Part shown: one piece after another, positions 25,089 through 34,631 of the stretch
Position numbering within the stretch: position 1 is the first letter of the stretch
Layout of the letters: every line of letters begins with the position of its first letter
The notes under the pieces: generated by a model
What the model was told of the DNA's origin: nothing
Seen by the model: the letters and a program-made list of their open reading frames with translations, nothing else
Database searches by the model: none
Position numbers and translations under genes: made by a program
NCBI RefSeq assembly: GCF_023242475.1
Contig: NZ_JALJFG010000004.1
Coordinates: 186,001 to 250,000, forward strand
DNA length: 64,000 nt
Direction: 5' to 3'
Source of the DNA: Pseudomonas sp. MWU15-20650
Lineage (GTDB): Bacteria; Pseudomonadota; Gammaproteobacteria; Pseudomonadales; Pseudomonadaceae

Positions 25089-26453
25089 ATGCTGAAGCCT
25101 TCAAGCCAGGTCTCTGCCGCGCCAGAGGTTGATTCAGTCCTCACGCGCGCCGTGAGCAAAGTGAAGAGCCATGTGCTCCCACTGTTCGTGATCATGTTCA
25201 TCCTCAACTACATCGACCGGGTCAATATCGGCTTCGTGCGCACGCACATGGAGCATGACCTGGGCATCGGCGCGGCGGCCTACGGCCTGGGTGCCGGGTT
25301 GTTCTTCATCGGCTACGCCCTCTTCGAGGTGCCTTCCAACCTGCTGCTGCAAAAAGTCGGCGCGCGTATCTGGCTGACCCGCATCATGTTCACCTGGGGC
25401 ATCGTTGCCACCCTGATGGCGTTCATCCAGAACGAAACCCAGTTCTACATCCTGCGTTTTTTGCTGGGTGTGGCCGAAGCAGGCTTTTTCCCCGGGGTGA
25501 TCTACTATTTCACCCGCTGGCTGCCTGGCGTGGAGCGCGGCAAAGCCATCGCGATCTTCCTCAGTGGTTCGGCGGTGGCGTCACTGATCTCCGGCCCGTT
25601 GTCGGGTGCGCTGTTGCAGATCGAAGGGTTTGGCTTCCATGGCTGGCAATGGATGTTTGCCCTCGAAGGCTTGGCTTCCGTCGCCCTGGGGTTCTTTGTG
25701 TGGTTCTGGCTGGACTCCAAGCCCCATGACGCCCAGTGGATGACCCGCGAAGAACAGGACGCGCTGGTGGGCGCCATCGATGAGGAACAGCGCGCGCGTG
25801 AAGCCCTGACCACGGTCAAGCCGACGCTCGGCAAGCTGCTCAAAGACCGTCAGATCCTGCTGTTTTGCGCCCTGTATTTCTGCATCCAACTGACGATCTA
25901 CGCCGCGACGTTCTGGCTGCCGAGCATCATCAAGAAGATGGGCGACCTGAGTGATGTACAGGTCGGCTTTTTCAACTCCATCCCTTGGCTGATTTCGATC
26001 ATCGCCATGTACGCCTTCGCTTCGCTGTCAGGCAAGTTCAAGTTCCAGCAAGCCTGGGTCGCCGCCGCCCTGTTGATTGCCGCCGTCGGGATGTTCATGT
26101 CCACCACGGGTGGGCCGATCTTCGCCTTTGTGGCCATCTGCTTTGCGGCCATCGGTTTCAAATCCGCTTCATCGCTGTTCTGGCCGATTCCCCAGGGCTA
26201 CCTGGACGTGCGCATCGCCGCCGCCGTGATCGCGCTGATCAACTCCATCGGCAACCTGGGTGGCTTTGTGGCGCCGACTACGTTTGGCTTCCTGGAGCAA
26301 ACCACCGGCTCGATCCAGGGCGGCCTCTATGGCCTGGCGGGCACGTCGGTGCTGGCGGCGATCCTGGTGTTCTTCGCCAAGACCTCGCCCTCAGCCGCGC
26401 TGACCTCGCCCAGCGTGGTGCCCACGGGCACGGCCATCAGCAAACCTCTTTGA
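25089..26453 (+). CDS. MFS transporter, probable glucarate/galactarate importer (GudP-like)
   Basis: The ATG at 25089, eight bases after GGGGGAG, gives 454 residues starting MLKPSSQVSAAPEVD. The upstream open frame is not used. Twelve membrane segments are visible; the first includes FVIMFILNYIDRVNIGFVR, the signature of the anion:cation symporter family to which GudP belongs. It is 19 bases upstream of the glucarate dehydratase gene, which supports import of glucarate or a similar aldarate. Controlled, by position, by the divergent FCD regulator. Confidence 0.9.
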   Translation: MLKPSSQVSAAPEVDSVLTRAVSKVKSHVLPLFVIMFILNYIDRVNIGFVRTHMEHDLGIGAAAYGLGAGLFFIGYALFEVPSNLLLQKVGARIWLTRIMFTWGIVATLMAFIQNETQFYILRFLLGVAEAGFFPGVIYYFTRWLPGVERGKAIAIFLSGSAVASLISGPLSGALLQIEGFGFHGWQWMFALEGLASVALGFFVWFWLDSKPHDAQWMTREEQDALVGAIDEEQRAREALTTVKPTLGKLLKDRQILLFCALYFCIQLTIYAATFWLPSIIKKMGDLSDVQVGFFNSIPWLISIIAMYAFASLSGKFKFQQAWVAAALLIAAVGMFMSTTGGPIFAFVAICFAAIGFKSASSLFWPIPQGYLDVRIAAAVIALINSIGNLGGFVAPTTFGFLEQTTGSIQGGLYGLAGTSVLAAILVFFAKTSPSAALTSPSVVPTGTAISKPL

Positions 26454-26472
26454 GACTCTTTAGGAACGTGCC

Positions 26473-27807
26473 ATGAAGACTTCCACCTCCCCTGTGGTCA
26501 CCCACTTTCACGTCATCCCCGTGGCCGGCCACGACAGCATGCTGATGAACCTGAGCGGCGCCCACGGGCCGTTCTTTACGCGCAATATCGTGATACTCAA
26601 GGACAGCTCGGGCAATACCGGCGTGGGTGAAGTACCCGGCGGCGAGCGCATCCGTGAAACCCTGGAAGACGCGCGCAGCCTGGTGATCGGCCAACCGATT
26701 GGCCAGTACCAGCGCACCCTCAACCAAATGCGCACCACCTTTGCCTCGCGCGACGCCGGCGGGCGCGGCCTGCAAACCTTCGACCTGCGTATCGCCATTC
26801 ATGCCGTCACCGCCGTGGAAGCGGCCCTGCTCGACCTGCTGGGCCAATTCCTCGACGTACCGGTGGCGGCATTGCTCGGCGAAGGCCAACAACGTGACGC
26901 CGTGAAAATGCTCGGTTACCTGTTCTACGTGGGAGACCGCTCCGCCACCGACCTGGCCTACCGCCACGAAGCCGACAGCAATGATGAGTGGTTTCGCCTG
27001 CGTCACGAACAGGCCATGACCCCCGAGGCCATCGTCCGCCTGGCCGAAGCCGCCCAGGCCAAATACGGCTTCAACGACTTCAAGCTCAAGGGCGGCGTAT
27101 TGAGTGGCGACGCAGAAATCGAAGCGGTCACCGCGCTGGCCGAACGCTTTCCTCAGGCGCGCATCACCCTCGACCCGAATGGCGCGTGGTCACTGAAAGA
27201 AGCCATCCGCCTGTGCCGTGACCAACACCACGTACTCGCCTACGCCGAAGACCCTTGCGGGGCAGAAAACGGCTACTCGGGCCGCGAAGTCATGGCCGAA
27301 TTCCGCCGCGCCACCGGCCTCAAGACGGCCACTAACATGATCGCCACCGACTGGCGCGAAATGGGCCACGCGATCCAACTGCAATCGGTCGACATCCCCC
27401 TCGCCGACCCGCACTTCTGGACGATGCAGGGCTCGGTACGGGTGGCGCAGATGTGCAACGACTGGGGCCTGACCTGGGGTTCTCACTCCAACAACCACTT
27501 CGACATTTCCCTGGCGATGTTCACCCAAGTGGCCGCCGCCGCACCGGGCGACATCACCGCTATCGATACCCACTGGATCTGGCAGGACGGCCAGCGCCTG
27601 ACCCAGGAGCCGCTGAAAATCGAAGGCGGTTATGTGAAGGTACCGGCCAAGCCTGGCCTGGGTGTGGAGATCGATATGGACGCCGTGGCCAACGCCCATG
27701 AGCTGTACAAAGGCATGGGGCTGGGCGCGCGGGATGACAGTGTGGCGATGCAGTTTTTGATTCCGGGTTGGCGCTTTGATAACAAACGGCCTTGCCTGGT
27801 GCGGTAA
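26473..27807 (+). CDS. gudD: Glucarate dehydratase
   Basis: The 444-residue protein is an enolase-superfamily acid-sugar dehydratase. Visible motifs in order are [20 protein letters not shown] near residue 35, the Lys base in FKLKGG near 205, metal ligands in LDPNGAW and YAEDPCG, the Asn in TNMIATDW, and the catalytic His in [10 protein letters not shown]. This set is that of glucarate dehydratase, which turns D-glucarate into 5-keto-4-deoxyglucarate. AGGAA is eight bases before the ATG. A short piece of the same coding sequence reappears at about 29985-30033. Confidence 0.94.
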   Translation: MKTSTSPVVTHFHVIPVAGHDSMLMNLSGAHGPFFTRNIVILKDSSGNTGVGEVPGGERIRETLEDARSLVIGQPIGQYQRTLNQMRTTFASRDAGGRGLQTFDLRIAIHAVTAVEAALLDLLGQFLDVPVAALLGEGQQRDAVKMLGYLFYVGDRSATDLAYRHEADSNDEWFRLRHEQAMTPEAIVRLAEAAQAKYGFNDFKLKGGVLSGDAEIEAVTALAERFPQARITLDPNGAWSLKEAIRLCRDQHHVLAYAEDPCGAENGYSGREVMAEFRRATGLKTATNMIATDWREMGHAIQLQSVDIPLADPHFWTMQGSVRVAQMCNDWGLTWGSHSNNHFDISLAMFTQVAAAAPGDITAIDTHWIWQDGQRLTQEPLKIEGGYVKVPAKPGLGVEIDMDAVANAHELYKGMGLGARDDSVAMQFLIPGWRFDNKRPCLVR

Positions 27808-27825
27808 AATTTGCGTCTGACGCAG

Positions 27826-27860
27826 AAAATCCGATGCCCAGACAGGCATCGGATTTTATT
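27826..27860 (+). terminator. Rho-independent terminator of the glucarate operon
   Basis: AAAATCCGATGCC pairs with GGCATCGGATTTT around a short loop, and TTATTTC follows. The hairpin begins about 20 bases after the gudD stop and may also serve the convergent chitinase gene in the reverse direction. Confidence 0.85.
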
Positions 27861-27932
27861 TCATAAAGCCAACAGTCAGATCATAAGCCTAGCGGTTTGA
27901 CATCAGACACGTCTGCCAGATGCCTCTTGGCG

Positions 27933-28997
27933 CTACTGCCGATTGGCGGCTTCGAGATCCGCCTCATCCTGCGCCAGACCAGAGAGATGAGTGCCGTTGA
28001 TCATCGGCCCATAACGGCGGCTGAATTCCCAGTTGTAGGGCACATGGTCTTTGTTGATCCCGTTGTCCCAATTCACCGACCAGGTCATCAGGCCCTTGAT
28101 CGACAATCCTTTGTCGTACAAACGCTTGAATGCATGGGTCACGGCGGTGGGGTTGATCACATAACCGGTGGCGGCCGCGTCGACGTTGGCGGGTAGGCCA
28201 ATGACGAACTTGTCTGCCGGGATTTTGGTAAACCCGCGTGTCCCGCTCACCAGACTTTCGGTCAGGTAAAACAGAAAATCCTCTTTCATCGCGTCGTTGT
28301 TCTGGGCAATCCAGGCGCCGTTGCCGTTGTTGACCTCCTGCACCCAGATCCCGTCGCCTCCCTGGTTGTAATACTGCGGGGCGATGAAGTCGTAATAGCC
28401 CTCCAGCGCCTGGATGTAACCGATGTATTTGCCGGCAGTGGTCAGGTACGGAAACTCCGGCGCCATGCTGATGATGAAGTGTTTGCCTTGACCGGCGTAG
28501 TGGTCCTTGACCCGCTTCAACGCGGCGGGCAGGACAGTCTTGTTGTCGGCGAAATCAATCGCGCTCTGTTCAAGATCGATGTCCAGGCCATCAAAGCCAT
28601 AGGTTTCCACCAGGCGGATGATCTCGTTGGCCAGTGGCTGTTCGTTGCCCTTATGCAGTTCGATGTGCGCATCGGCGCCGCCAAGGGAAATCAGCACCGC
28701 CCTGCCCTGGCTGTTCAGCACGCCCACTTGGCGACGGAACTCGGCGTCGGAGAGGTTATATGGCTTGAAGGTCGGGATACCGTTGCCTTTCATGAAGGCC
28801 ACGGCCACCACGTTGTAATCCCTGGGTACGTCCTCCAGGCTCATGTTGGCGAACTGGCCACGCTGGTAGCCGTCGCTCGGGCCGGCAGGCCAGTTGTGCC
28901 AGAAGCCCATGAGGATCTTTTTGCCGGCAATGCTCGGCATCAGCGAAGCGGCATCGCTCAGCGGCGATTTGAGTAAGGTAAAGTCAATCTTTGACAT
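27933..28997 (-). CDS. GH18 chitinase without a signal peptide
   Basis: The 354-residue protein carries the GH18 catalytic motif DGLDIDLE at residues 136-143 (proton donor Glu143), preceded by the ISLGGAD segment near 103-109 and followed by IISMAPEFPY and FIAPQYYN substrate-site segments and WSVNWD near the end. It should hydrolyse chitin. The N-terminus (MSKIDFTLLKSPLSDAAS) has no hydrophobic signal, so secretion would need another route. AAGGA lies eight bases before the ATG. It follows an AA10 LPMO gene by 40 bases, probably one operon. Confidence 0.92.
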   Translation of the reverse strand: MSKIDFTLLKSPLSDAASLMPSIAGKKILMGFWHNWPAGPSDGYQRGQFANMSLEDVPRDYNVVAVAFMKGNGIPTFKPYNLSDAEFRRQVGVLNSQGRAVLISLGGADAHIELHKGNEQPLANEIIRLVETYGFDGLDIDLEQSAIDFADNKTVLPAALKRVKDHYAGQGKHFIISMAPEFPYLTTAGKYIGYIQALEGYYDFIAPQYYNQGGDGIWVQEVNNGNGAWIAQNNDAMKEDFLFYLTESLVSGTRGFTKIPADKFVIGLPANVDAAATGYVINPTAVTHAFKRLYDKGLSIKGLMTWSVNWDNGINKDHVPYNWEFSRRYGPMINGTHLSGLAQDEADLEAANRQ

Positions 28998-29037
28998 GTT
29001 CTAATCCTTCAGAACGTGTGGGTTTGACGGCGCGGGC

Positions 29038-29673
29038 TTATTTGAAGTCCACGTCGAAGGCTTGGTAGAAGGCGTTGCCGGTGTTGGCGACGATCCACAT
29101 CAATACGATCACATGCTGGCCCTTTTTGTTGGCCGGCAGTTTCACTTCATGATTGACCTTGGCCTTCAGTTCGCCTGCATGGCTGTAGTACGGCACCTGG
29201 GTATAGAAGTCTTCGGCGAACGGCTGGGTTTCCAGCTGTGCACGGGTGATGCGCTGTTTCGGATCCCAGCCATCCTTGGTGATCAGCCAACGGTAGCCAC
29301 GGGTCGTGTGCGCCGCGGTGTATTCCCAGGTGACCTTGAAGGTCTGGCCCGGGTCGACATTGAGCAGCGGCCAGGTGAAGGCGCGGTTGAGTTTCTTGGC
29401 CATTTCTTCGTGGGTGAAGTTGACGCAGTCACGGGCATCGGCCTTGCCGCCACTGAGGATGAAGCCGTCGGCTGGTGGGGTGACGCTGTCACTGTCGGTT
29501 TGATAAGGCGCTGGGAACGGACCGGCAATCAGTGCCGGGAAGTTCTTGCCGCCTTCCATTTCATTGACCTGCCAGGTAGCCAAAAGGCCGAGATCCACGG
29601 CGACCGAGCCACGGCTGGCAGGGGACGTGACACGACCATGGCGAAGAGGTGTCTGGGTTTGTGGTTTGTTCAT
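29038..29673 (-). CDS. AA10 lytic polysaccharide monooxygenase, chitin-active type, without a signal peptide
   Basis: The ATG at 29673 is chosen because GGAG lies seven bases upstream. The 211-residue product has the AA10 pattern HGRVTSPASRG starting at His12, the second copper ligand His122 in AAHTTRGYRW, and the axial Phe in AFYQAFDVDF near the end. Active AA10 enzymes need the first His as the mature N-terminus, but here only 11 polar residues (MNKPQTQTPLR) precede it and no signal peptide is seen. It heads an operon with a GH18 chitinase. Confidence 0.9.
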   Translation of the reverse strand: MNKPQTQTPLRHGRVTSPASRGSVAVDLGLLATWQVNEMEGGKNFPALIAGPFPAPYQTDSDSVTPPADGFILSGGKADARDCVNFTHEEMAKKLNRAFTWPLLNVDPGQTFKVTWEYTAAHTTRGYRWLITKDGWDPKQRITRAQLETQPFAEDFYTQVPYYSHAGELKAKVNHEVKLPANKKGQHVIVLMWIVANTGNAFYQAFDVDFK

Positions 29674-29763
29674 TTGTAACTCCATTGATATTGATTAAGA
29701 ACTCTCCTTTCTTGACGGAGAGGACTTCAAACTAACGGAGTCGCTTTTTTTTTCCACAGGCCC

Positions 29764-29799
29764 GTTTTTCACTCATTGCCTTCTCATGAGTGCAAAAAC
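29764..29799. other. Hairpin GTTTTTCACTCAT / ATGAGTGCAAAAAC
   Basis: A stem of about 12 pairs with one bulge lies upstream of the LPMO-chitinase operon. With A-runs on one side and T-runs on the other it could be a terminator or a promoter-proximal regulatory hairpin. No transcript known to end here. Confidence 0.35.
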
Positions 29800-29984
29800 C
29801 TGAAAATACTGGATATAAAACCAGTATTCTGGAAATAGCCTACGTCACTAGAGGTAAATTTCCTACAGGCCCCGACGCAAACGACCACGGTTTCTCGCGT
29901 AAATGGCCTTATCCCGTTCGTAAGGAATGGCGCTCTGGATGTGGTGAGGCAGGGCAAAAGGGGGCGTATCTCTTTTCGATCAAA

Positions 29985-30033
29985 GAGCCGCTGAAAATCG
30001 AAGGCGGCTACGTGAAGGTACCTGGCAAGCCGT
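29985..30033 (+). pseudogene. Relic of the 3' part of gudD
   Basis: About 48 bases encode [16 protein letters not shown], nearly the same as [16 protein letters not shown] in the gudD gene at about 27606-27653. Neither side continues the dehydratase. It lies in a 570-base gap (29674-30243) with no other gene and directly abuts a degenerate REP sequence, which suggests duplication or rearrangement around the REP. Confidence 0.7.
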
Positions 30034-30049
30034 ATTGCCAGTCAGCAAC

Positions 30050-30098
30050 CGGTAAACCATGGCGAGGGTGCTTGCTCCCGTTGGACTGCGTAGCCGTC
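30050..30098. repeat. Degenerate Pseudomonas REP sequence
   Basis: GGCGAGGGTGCTTGCTCCCG followed by TTGGACTGCG matches the left half of the REP pair at 53631-53726. Only a single, partly degraded copy is present, without the inverted partner. Confidence 0.65.
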
Positions 30099-30243
30099 CC
30101 AGGCTTTGTAAACCAAGAGCGGGCTGGTCGCTGCGACGTGACGCTATCTAGATCAGGGTTTGCCGGTGACGGCCGTTTTTTAACGGCGGAGGCTGCAGCG
30201 GCCCTGGGTGCAAGACGATGAGTGGACGTTTTCTGTTGGATCG

Positions 30244-31791
30244 TTAATTGGAAATAACCGTCCGGTTTCTTCCGCTAGATTTGGCGATATAGAGCGCTTT
30301 ATCAGCAATGTCTACCAGGTTTTCAGTCGTCCCGGTCGTTGAGGCGGATAATGCACCGATGCCCACGCTGATAGTCACTACTCCAATAGGAGACTCATTG
30401 TGTTTAATTGCACGTTGCTCTAATTCGATACGGATTTTTTCGGCGATCGGGAAAGCGCCAACATAATCTGTGCCTGGAAGAACGATGGCGAATTCTTCGC
30501 CTCCGTACCGTGCAGCAAGATCATCTGTTCGGGTCACATGCTTTTTGATGATGGCACTCACGACCCTCAGGCATTCATCCCCTTGTACGTGACCGTAATG
30601 GTCATTGTACTTTTTAAAATAATCGACATCTATCATGATTAATGCCGTGTCATCTAATTTTCTTCGTGTTCTACTGACTTCAGCACTAATGAAAAAATCA
30701 AATTGCCGGCGATTGAATAGGCCCGTCAATCCATCTTTGAGAGCCAGTGCGCCGAGGGTTTTATTGGCTTCGATATAGATGGCCTGAGAAATCTGCAGTT
30801 CTTTTTGTGCCTGCATTTGCCGACTCATCAGCTTTATGAGTCGGTACCCAAGAAGGCTCAGTATCACGAGTAATATGGATGACACAAGCAAACTGGCGAG
30901 TGATTCATTACGCCAGTCAGCAAGTATTTCACTTCTATCAAAGGCAGTGATAATGACAAGGGGGTATCCATCAATACGCCGGAAGCTGATGATCCGCTCT
31001 ACACCATCAACAAATGATTTTATTGTTGCAGTACCCGAATTAACCGCTGGCGTTAATAGGGAAAATGCTTGTCCGCTCGAAATATCGGTACCCACATCAG
31101 CGTCACGAAAGGGTTTGCGTACTACAATTCGCCCCGTTGAAGATACAAGGTTGATAATGCCATTGTTTCCCAAGTCTACGTCATCATACAGGCTGAGAAA
31201 ATAGTTAAGATACAGGGTGGCTATCGTGACACCTGCAAAGCTACCATCAGGATGATTGATTCGCTTTGATACGGTTATGATCCATTCGTTTGTTGAGCGA
31301 CTCAATATCGATGGACCAATAAACGTGGCCGGGTCGGCGTGGTCGCGGTGGTAAATGAAGTAGTCACGATCGGAGTTGTTTGCGCCAGCGGGGATTATGC
31401 CGTTTGAGTTAAACAGCCAGCGCCCCTGCTCATCATAAATAAAGAAACCGTGAATGTGAGGTAGGCGCTTTTGTTGTATTTTTAGAATATCCCCTAGTTT
31501 TTTTAAATTCTCCGCACCGGTTCCTTCAGCTTCCAGTCGCTCCTTAACCCCTAAAATCACGGTATCTGCTTGAGTGAGCGTGGCCGATATACTAGATGAC
31601 AAGGTCTTGGAAAGATTTGACATCTCTATCTTTTTTTCGTGCAAGTGGTACTCCAGAGAGCTAAAGACTCCCCAGATACTTATTGCTATCAATGAGATAC
31701 ACACGGCCGCGACGAAGAGGACGACATGACCGATTTTGAGCTTGGCACCCGCCCATTCGACGTCAAAAACAGAAGCGATTTTGGTCAACAT
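30244..31791 (-). CDS. Diguanylate cyclase with periplasmic Cache-type sensor
   Basis: The 515-residue protein has a first membrane segment (about 22-45), a periplasmic domain with the dCache-like pattern (SDRDYFIYHRDHADPATFIG near residue 140), a second membrane segment (about 290-315), and a C-terminal GGDEF domain. The active-site loop is RYGGEEFAIVLPG, the GGEEF variant that is normally active in making cyclic-di-GMP. Base composition is more AT-rich than the neighbours, suggesting acquisition. GAGG precedes the ATG by five bases. The signal sensed is unknown. Confidence 0.93.
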   Translation of the reverse strand: MLTKIASVFDVEWAGAKLKIGHVVLFVAAVCISLIAISIWGVFSSLEYHLHEKKIEMSNLSKTLSSSISATLTQADTVILGVKERLEAEGTGAENLKKLGDILKIQQKRLPHIHGFFIYDEQGRWLFNSNGIIPAGANNSDRDYFIYHRDHADPATFIGPSILSRSTNEWIITVSKRINHPDGSFAGVTIATLYLNYFLSLYDDVDLGNNGIINLVSSTGRIVVRKPFRDADVGTDISSGQAFSLLTPAVNSGTATIKSFVDGVERIISFRRIDGYPLVIITAFDRSEILADWRNESLASLLVSSILLVILSLLGYRLIKLMSRQMQAQKELQISQAIYIEANKTLGALALKDGLTGLFNRRQFDFFISAEVSRTRRKLDDTALIMIDVDYFKKYNDHYGHVQGDECLRVVSAIIKKHVTRTDDLAARYGGEEFAIVLPGTDYVGAFPIAEKIRIELEQRAIKHNESPIGVVTISVGIGALSASTTGTTENLVDIADKALYIAKSSGRNRTVISN

Positions 31792-32074
31792 AAAACCTCT
31801 TCCATGTGGCTCGTATAGTGGCGATAAGCATAGTTGATCTTGGCCTGGCTATTGAACGTGCCGACTCAATCGTTTGGCGGTCTGCGCGGTTGTGTTCCGC
31901 GAAGAAATCAGACGGGTGAGCGGCTGCTTATGACCGATCATCACGAACCACCGACAGCGCAAAGCACGCCCTCCCCCCACAACCTTTGACGTCCATAACC
32001 TATCTACCAAAAACTCAACCCGACGCTAACCTGCACTTCTACAATCACAGCCCCCTATTCCCTGGACCCTCACC

Positions 32075-32479
32075 ATGACGCGTCTTCTGCCCCTGCTACT
32101 GTTGCTCCCCGGCCTGGCTTACGCACTCCCGGCCTTGAAAGACACCACGCTCTACACCCACACCGCTCAGGACTGCCACGACGTCGACCTCGCCACCTGG
32201 CAGCACCCCACCCGTGCGCTGCTGGAGAGGAACAACTTCCAGCTCGAGCGCATCCAACTGTGCAATGGCGGCCACTACCCGGTTTTCCAGGTACAAGCCC
32301 CCTACGACCCACGCGGTCAGACCAAGGATTTTTTCCTGCCGCTGTATGAGCAGATGCGCAAGGCCAACGGTAAATGGCCTTATGCGTTGGTCGACAGTAG
32401 CGATGCGGTGGTGGTGTATGTCAGCTACCCGAAAGACGACGAAATCTCGCTGGATTACGAGGGTTTCGAAGCCCCCTAG
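32075..32479 (+). CDS. Small secreted hypothetical protein, 134 aa
   Basis: The protein starts with a signal peptide (MTRLLPLLLLLPGLAYA) and should be exported. The mature part has two cysteines (QDCHDVD and IQLCNGG) that could form a disulfide, and strands such as YPVFQVQAPYDPRG and YALVDSSDAVVVYVSYP. No family is recognised. It ends next to the convergent 452-residue gene. Confidence 0.72.
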   Translation: MTRLLPLLLLLPGLAYALPALKDTTLYTHTAQDCHDVDLATWQHPTRALLERNNFQLERIQLCNGGHYPVFQVQAPYDPRGQTKDFFLPLYEQMRKANGKWPYALVDSSDAVVVYVSYPKDDEISLDYEGFEAP

Positions 32480-33838
32480 TCACTCCTTCCGCGCCTTCCA
32501 GGGCCTGCCGGAATCCCACAACAACTTGAATAGGCCGCTCAACGTATTCGTTCGCTCAGCGGGTTGATCGCTGGTGCTCGCCAGGGCTTCCCAGATGTCA
32601 CGTTGTGCTGTTGAGTCGGCAGGGGTTGAGCCGGCTACCGAGGCCGGGGGCCGTTGCGCAATACCATTGACCAGCGTATAGCCGGCCGCCTTGCCTTTTT
32701 CGGTGATGCTCCAGACGCCATTGTTGTTGATGACGAGCGGATCGTCTCGATGGATCTTTATGTCCGGGGACCGGGTCATCACGATGTTATCGCTCAGGTT
32801 GATGACCGGCACATAGGTGTCGAACTGGCTATCAAGCGGGGTTTGTGTTGCCGCTTCATTAGAGAATTTCGTCACCATCTGTTCGAGAAATTCTAAGTTG
32901 CTGGTGTTGCTGAGAGCCCCAAAACCTGGGTCGAGAATGTGGTACAAAAAGCCCCTGTCCACAAGGGTGCTGTTGATAGCAGCACTGCTCAATAGGCGTG
33001 AGGCGGTGGCCGCGTCCCGGTCGTTGAAATTGACCGTGAGCTGGCGCCCCTCAGCGTCGTAGTGATGACCGTTGTTGAAGTTGCCACGTAGACGGCCATC
33101 ATCGTGCTGGCGATAGTTACCCAACTCACGCGCCAAACTATCGACATAGGCCAAATCAGCACCTTGTTCTTGGGCATAAACGTACATCTGCGACAATAGG
33201 TTTCGATCATCGTGAGTAAGGAACTCGAAAGGAAGTCGACCGATGTTGGCGACGCTCATGCCCTCAGCACCATTGGCCACGCCAGGCTCTACGCCTGCGA
33301 ACAGGCGAGCGTTCATAAGTTCACGCCCCATACCGGTTGCAGATACCGTGTGGGTAGGCCCCGGAACAGCGGTTGCTTTCAGCTCCTCCCAGGCGGCACG
33401 TCGCTCATTGATAGTGAATGTTCCGCCATCGTCGTGGGCAATCAGGCTGAGTTGATCATGCGCGAGGCCCTTGAACGGGTTGCTGTCAGAGCCGTTGAGG
33501 AAACCCGTCGCCTGCCTGGCGCGCGCCCGCAATTGCGGATCATCAGTATCGGGAACTTCGGCGTCGTGTTGCGCCCTGTTGGTGAAGTATCCATTGCCCT
33601 TGATCGACTCCATCGAGACCGGTGAAGCTCGATCAAGACGGGTTTCGGCCCGGGTTGCCGCGTCGTTCAGTTGACGAGCGAGAGACGAGACAGTGTTAAT
33701 GGAGCCGGTGCTGCCCGCCAATAGGGAAGCATCAGTGTTGTGCTCAGCCGAAAGTGCCGACGACGGGCTGGTGGTGTTTGTGGCACTCGCGGCCGAAAGG
33801 CTGCTAGGCAACGGTGGATAAGCAGTGATACCAACCAT
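32480..33838 (-). CDS. Hypothetical 452-aa protein with effector-like N-terminus
   Basis: The first 70 residues are rich in Ser, Ala and Thr and lack a signal peptide, a composition common in type III secretion substrates; the rest is a mostly soluble body with segments FNNGHHYDAEGRQLTVNFND near residue 255 and GFLYHILDPGFGALSNTSNL near 295. No catalytic motif is recognised. AAGGGGAA is seven bases before the ATG. Neither a secretion system nor a chaperone is in the window, so an effector role is only a hypothesis. Confidence 0.68.
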   Translation of the reverse strand: MVGITAYPPLPSSLSAASATNTTSPSSALSAEHNTDASLLAGSTGSINTVSSLARQLNDAATRAETRLDRASPVSMESIKGNGYFTNRAQHDAEVPDTDDPQLRARARQATGFLNGSDSNPFKGLAHDQLSLIAHDDGGTFTINERRAAWEELKATAVPGPTHTVSATGMGRELMNARLFAGVEPGVANGAEGMSVANIGRLPFEFLTHDDRNLLSQMYVYAQEQGADLAYVDSLARELGNYRQHDDGRLRGNFNNGHHYDAEGRQLTVNFNDRDAATASRLLSSAAINSTLVDRGFLYHILDPGFGALSNTSNLEFLEQMVTKFSNEAATQTPLDSQFDTYVPVINLSDNIVMTRSPDIKIHRDDPLVINNNGVWSITEKGKAAGYTLVNGIAQRPPASVAGSTPADSTAQRDIWEALASTSDQPAERTNTLSGLFKLLWDSGRPWKARKE

Positions 33839-33901
33839 GACTATTCCCCTTGCCTGAGTAGTGGCGGCGCTGCCACTTGAATAACACTCAATAAATACCG
33901 G

Positions 33902-34396
33902 CTATTTATTAAAACGAAAGATGAGTGTGTCGTTGCCTGCCGGACGACTTACCGGCTCACGACTACCCGTTATCGTGTGCCGAATGATGACTTTAGTACC
34001 GTTACCGAAGCGCTCGTCATTAAAGGTGCTTACTGTCCCCGACGAGTTGGGTTGAATATCGTCGCAGCCTACGGGTGTCACGCTATTAAACGGAGGGTAA
34101 AAGCACAACTGGACCCTCTCGCCAACACTCTGCAGATAGGAGGTCGTATTCCAATCAATACCTTGCAGCTTCCAAGGATGCGTTAATGTGCCTGGCTGAA
34201 AGTCCGTACTCAGCAGGTAAAACTGGGCCAATCCAACGCCGCCATTCGATAACACGACGATATTATCGGGTTTTAAAACTTTAGTGACCGTCTCCGCACG
34301 GGTCACGTTATTGGCGAAACATGCCGCAATTGCCAATATAACGACGGATGCCTTACGCCCACCTCTATCGACCAAAACCGCCAATAGCTTTTTCAT
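33902..34396 (-). CDS. Secreted hypothetical protein, 164 aa
   Basis: Starting at the ATG at 34396 (AGGGTG about eight bases upstream) gives an exported protein with a long N-terminal signal (hydrophobic ASVVILAIAACFANNV near residues 17-32). The mature part has one cysteine pair (VQLCFYPPFNSVTPVGCDD) and beta-like segments. No family is recognised. It precedes the 452-residue gene on the same strand with a 63-base gap, so the two may be linked. Base composition is slightly AT-richer than the surroundings. Confidence 0.65.
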   Translation of the reverse strand: MKKLLAVLVDRGGRKASVVILAIAACFANNVTRAETVTKVLKPDNIVVLSNGGVGLAQFYLLSTDFQPGTLTHPWKLQGIDWNTTSYLQSVGERVQLCFYPPFNSVTPVGCDDIQPNSSGTVSTFNDERFGNGTKVIIRHTITGSREPVSRPAGNDTLIFRFNK

Positions 34397-34631
34397 CGTT
34401 ATCACCCTAGGGTCAATAATCCAGCACTTAGCTCGCAATCAGTAAGATCCACGCCCCAACCCTGCACGAATACTTATCCGATGTAAGCCAGCCACGTCCT
34501 AAAAACACTAAGGATCACTCCGTCAGACTTAACAGTAGGCGTTCGTCAGCCCTGTCCTAGTCCCGCCTGCTCTCTACCCAAATCGGCTCTTCCCCGTCAT
34601 GATGCGGCGATACATCAAGGACGATAAAACC

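Noticed and set aside
29790..30221. 143-codon plus-strand frame in the gap after the LPMO gene
   Set aside because: It joins a hairpin, a gudD relic and a REP sequence; no ribosome binding site and no continuous protein character.
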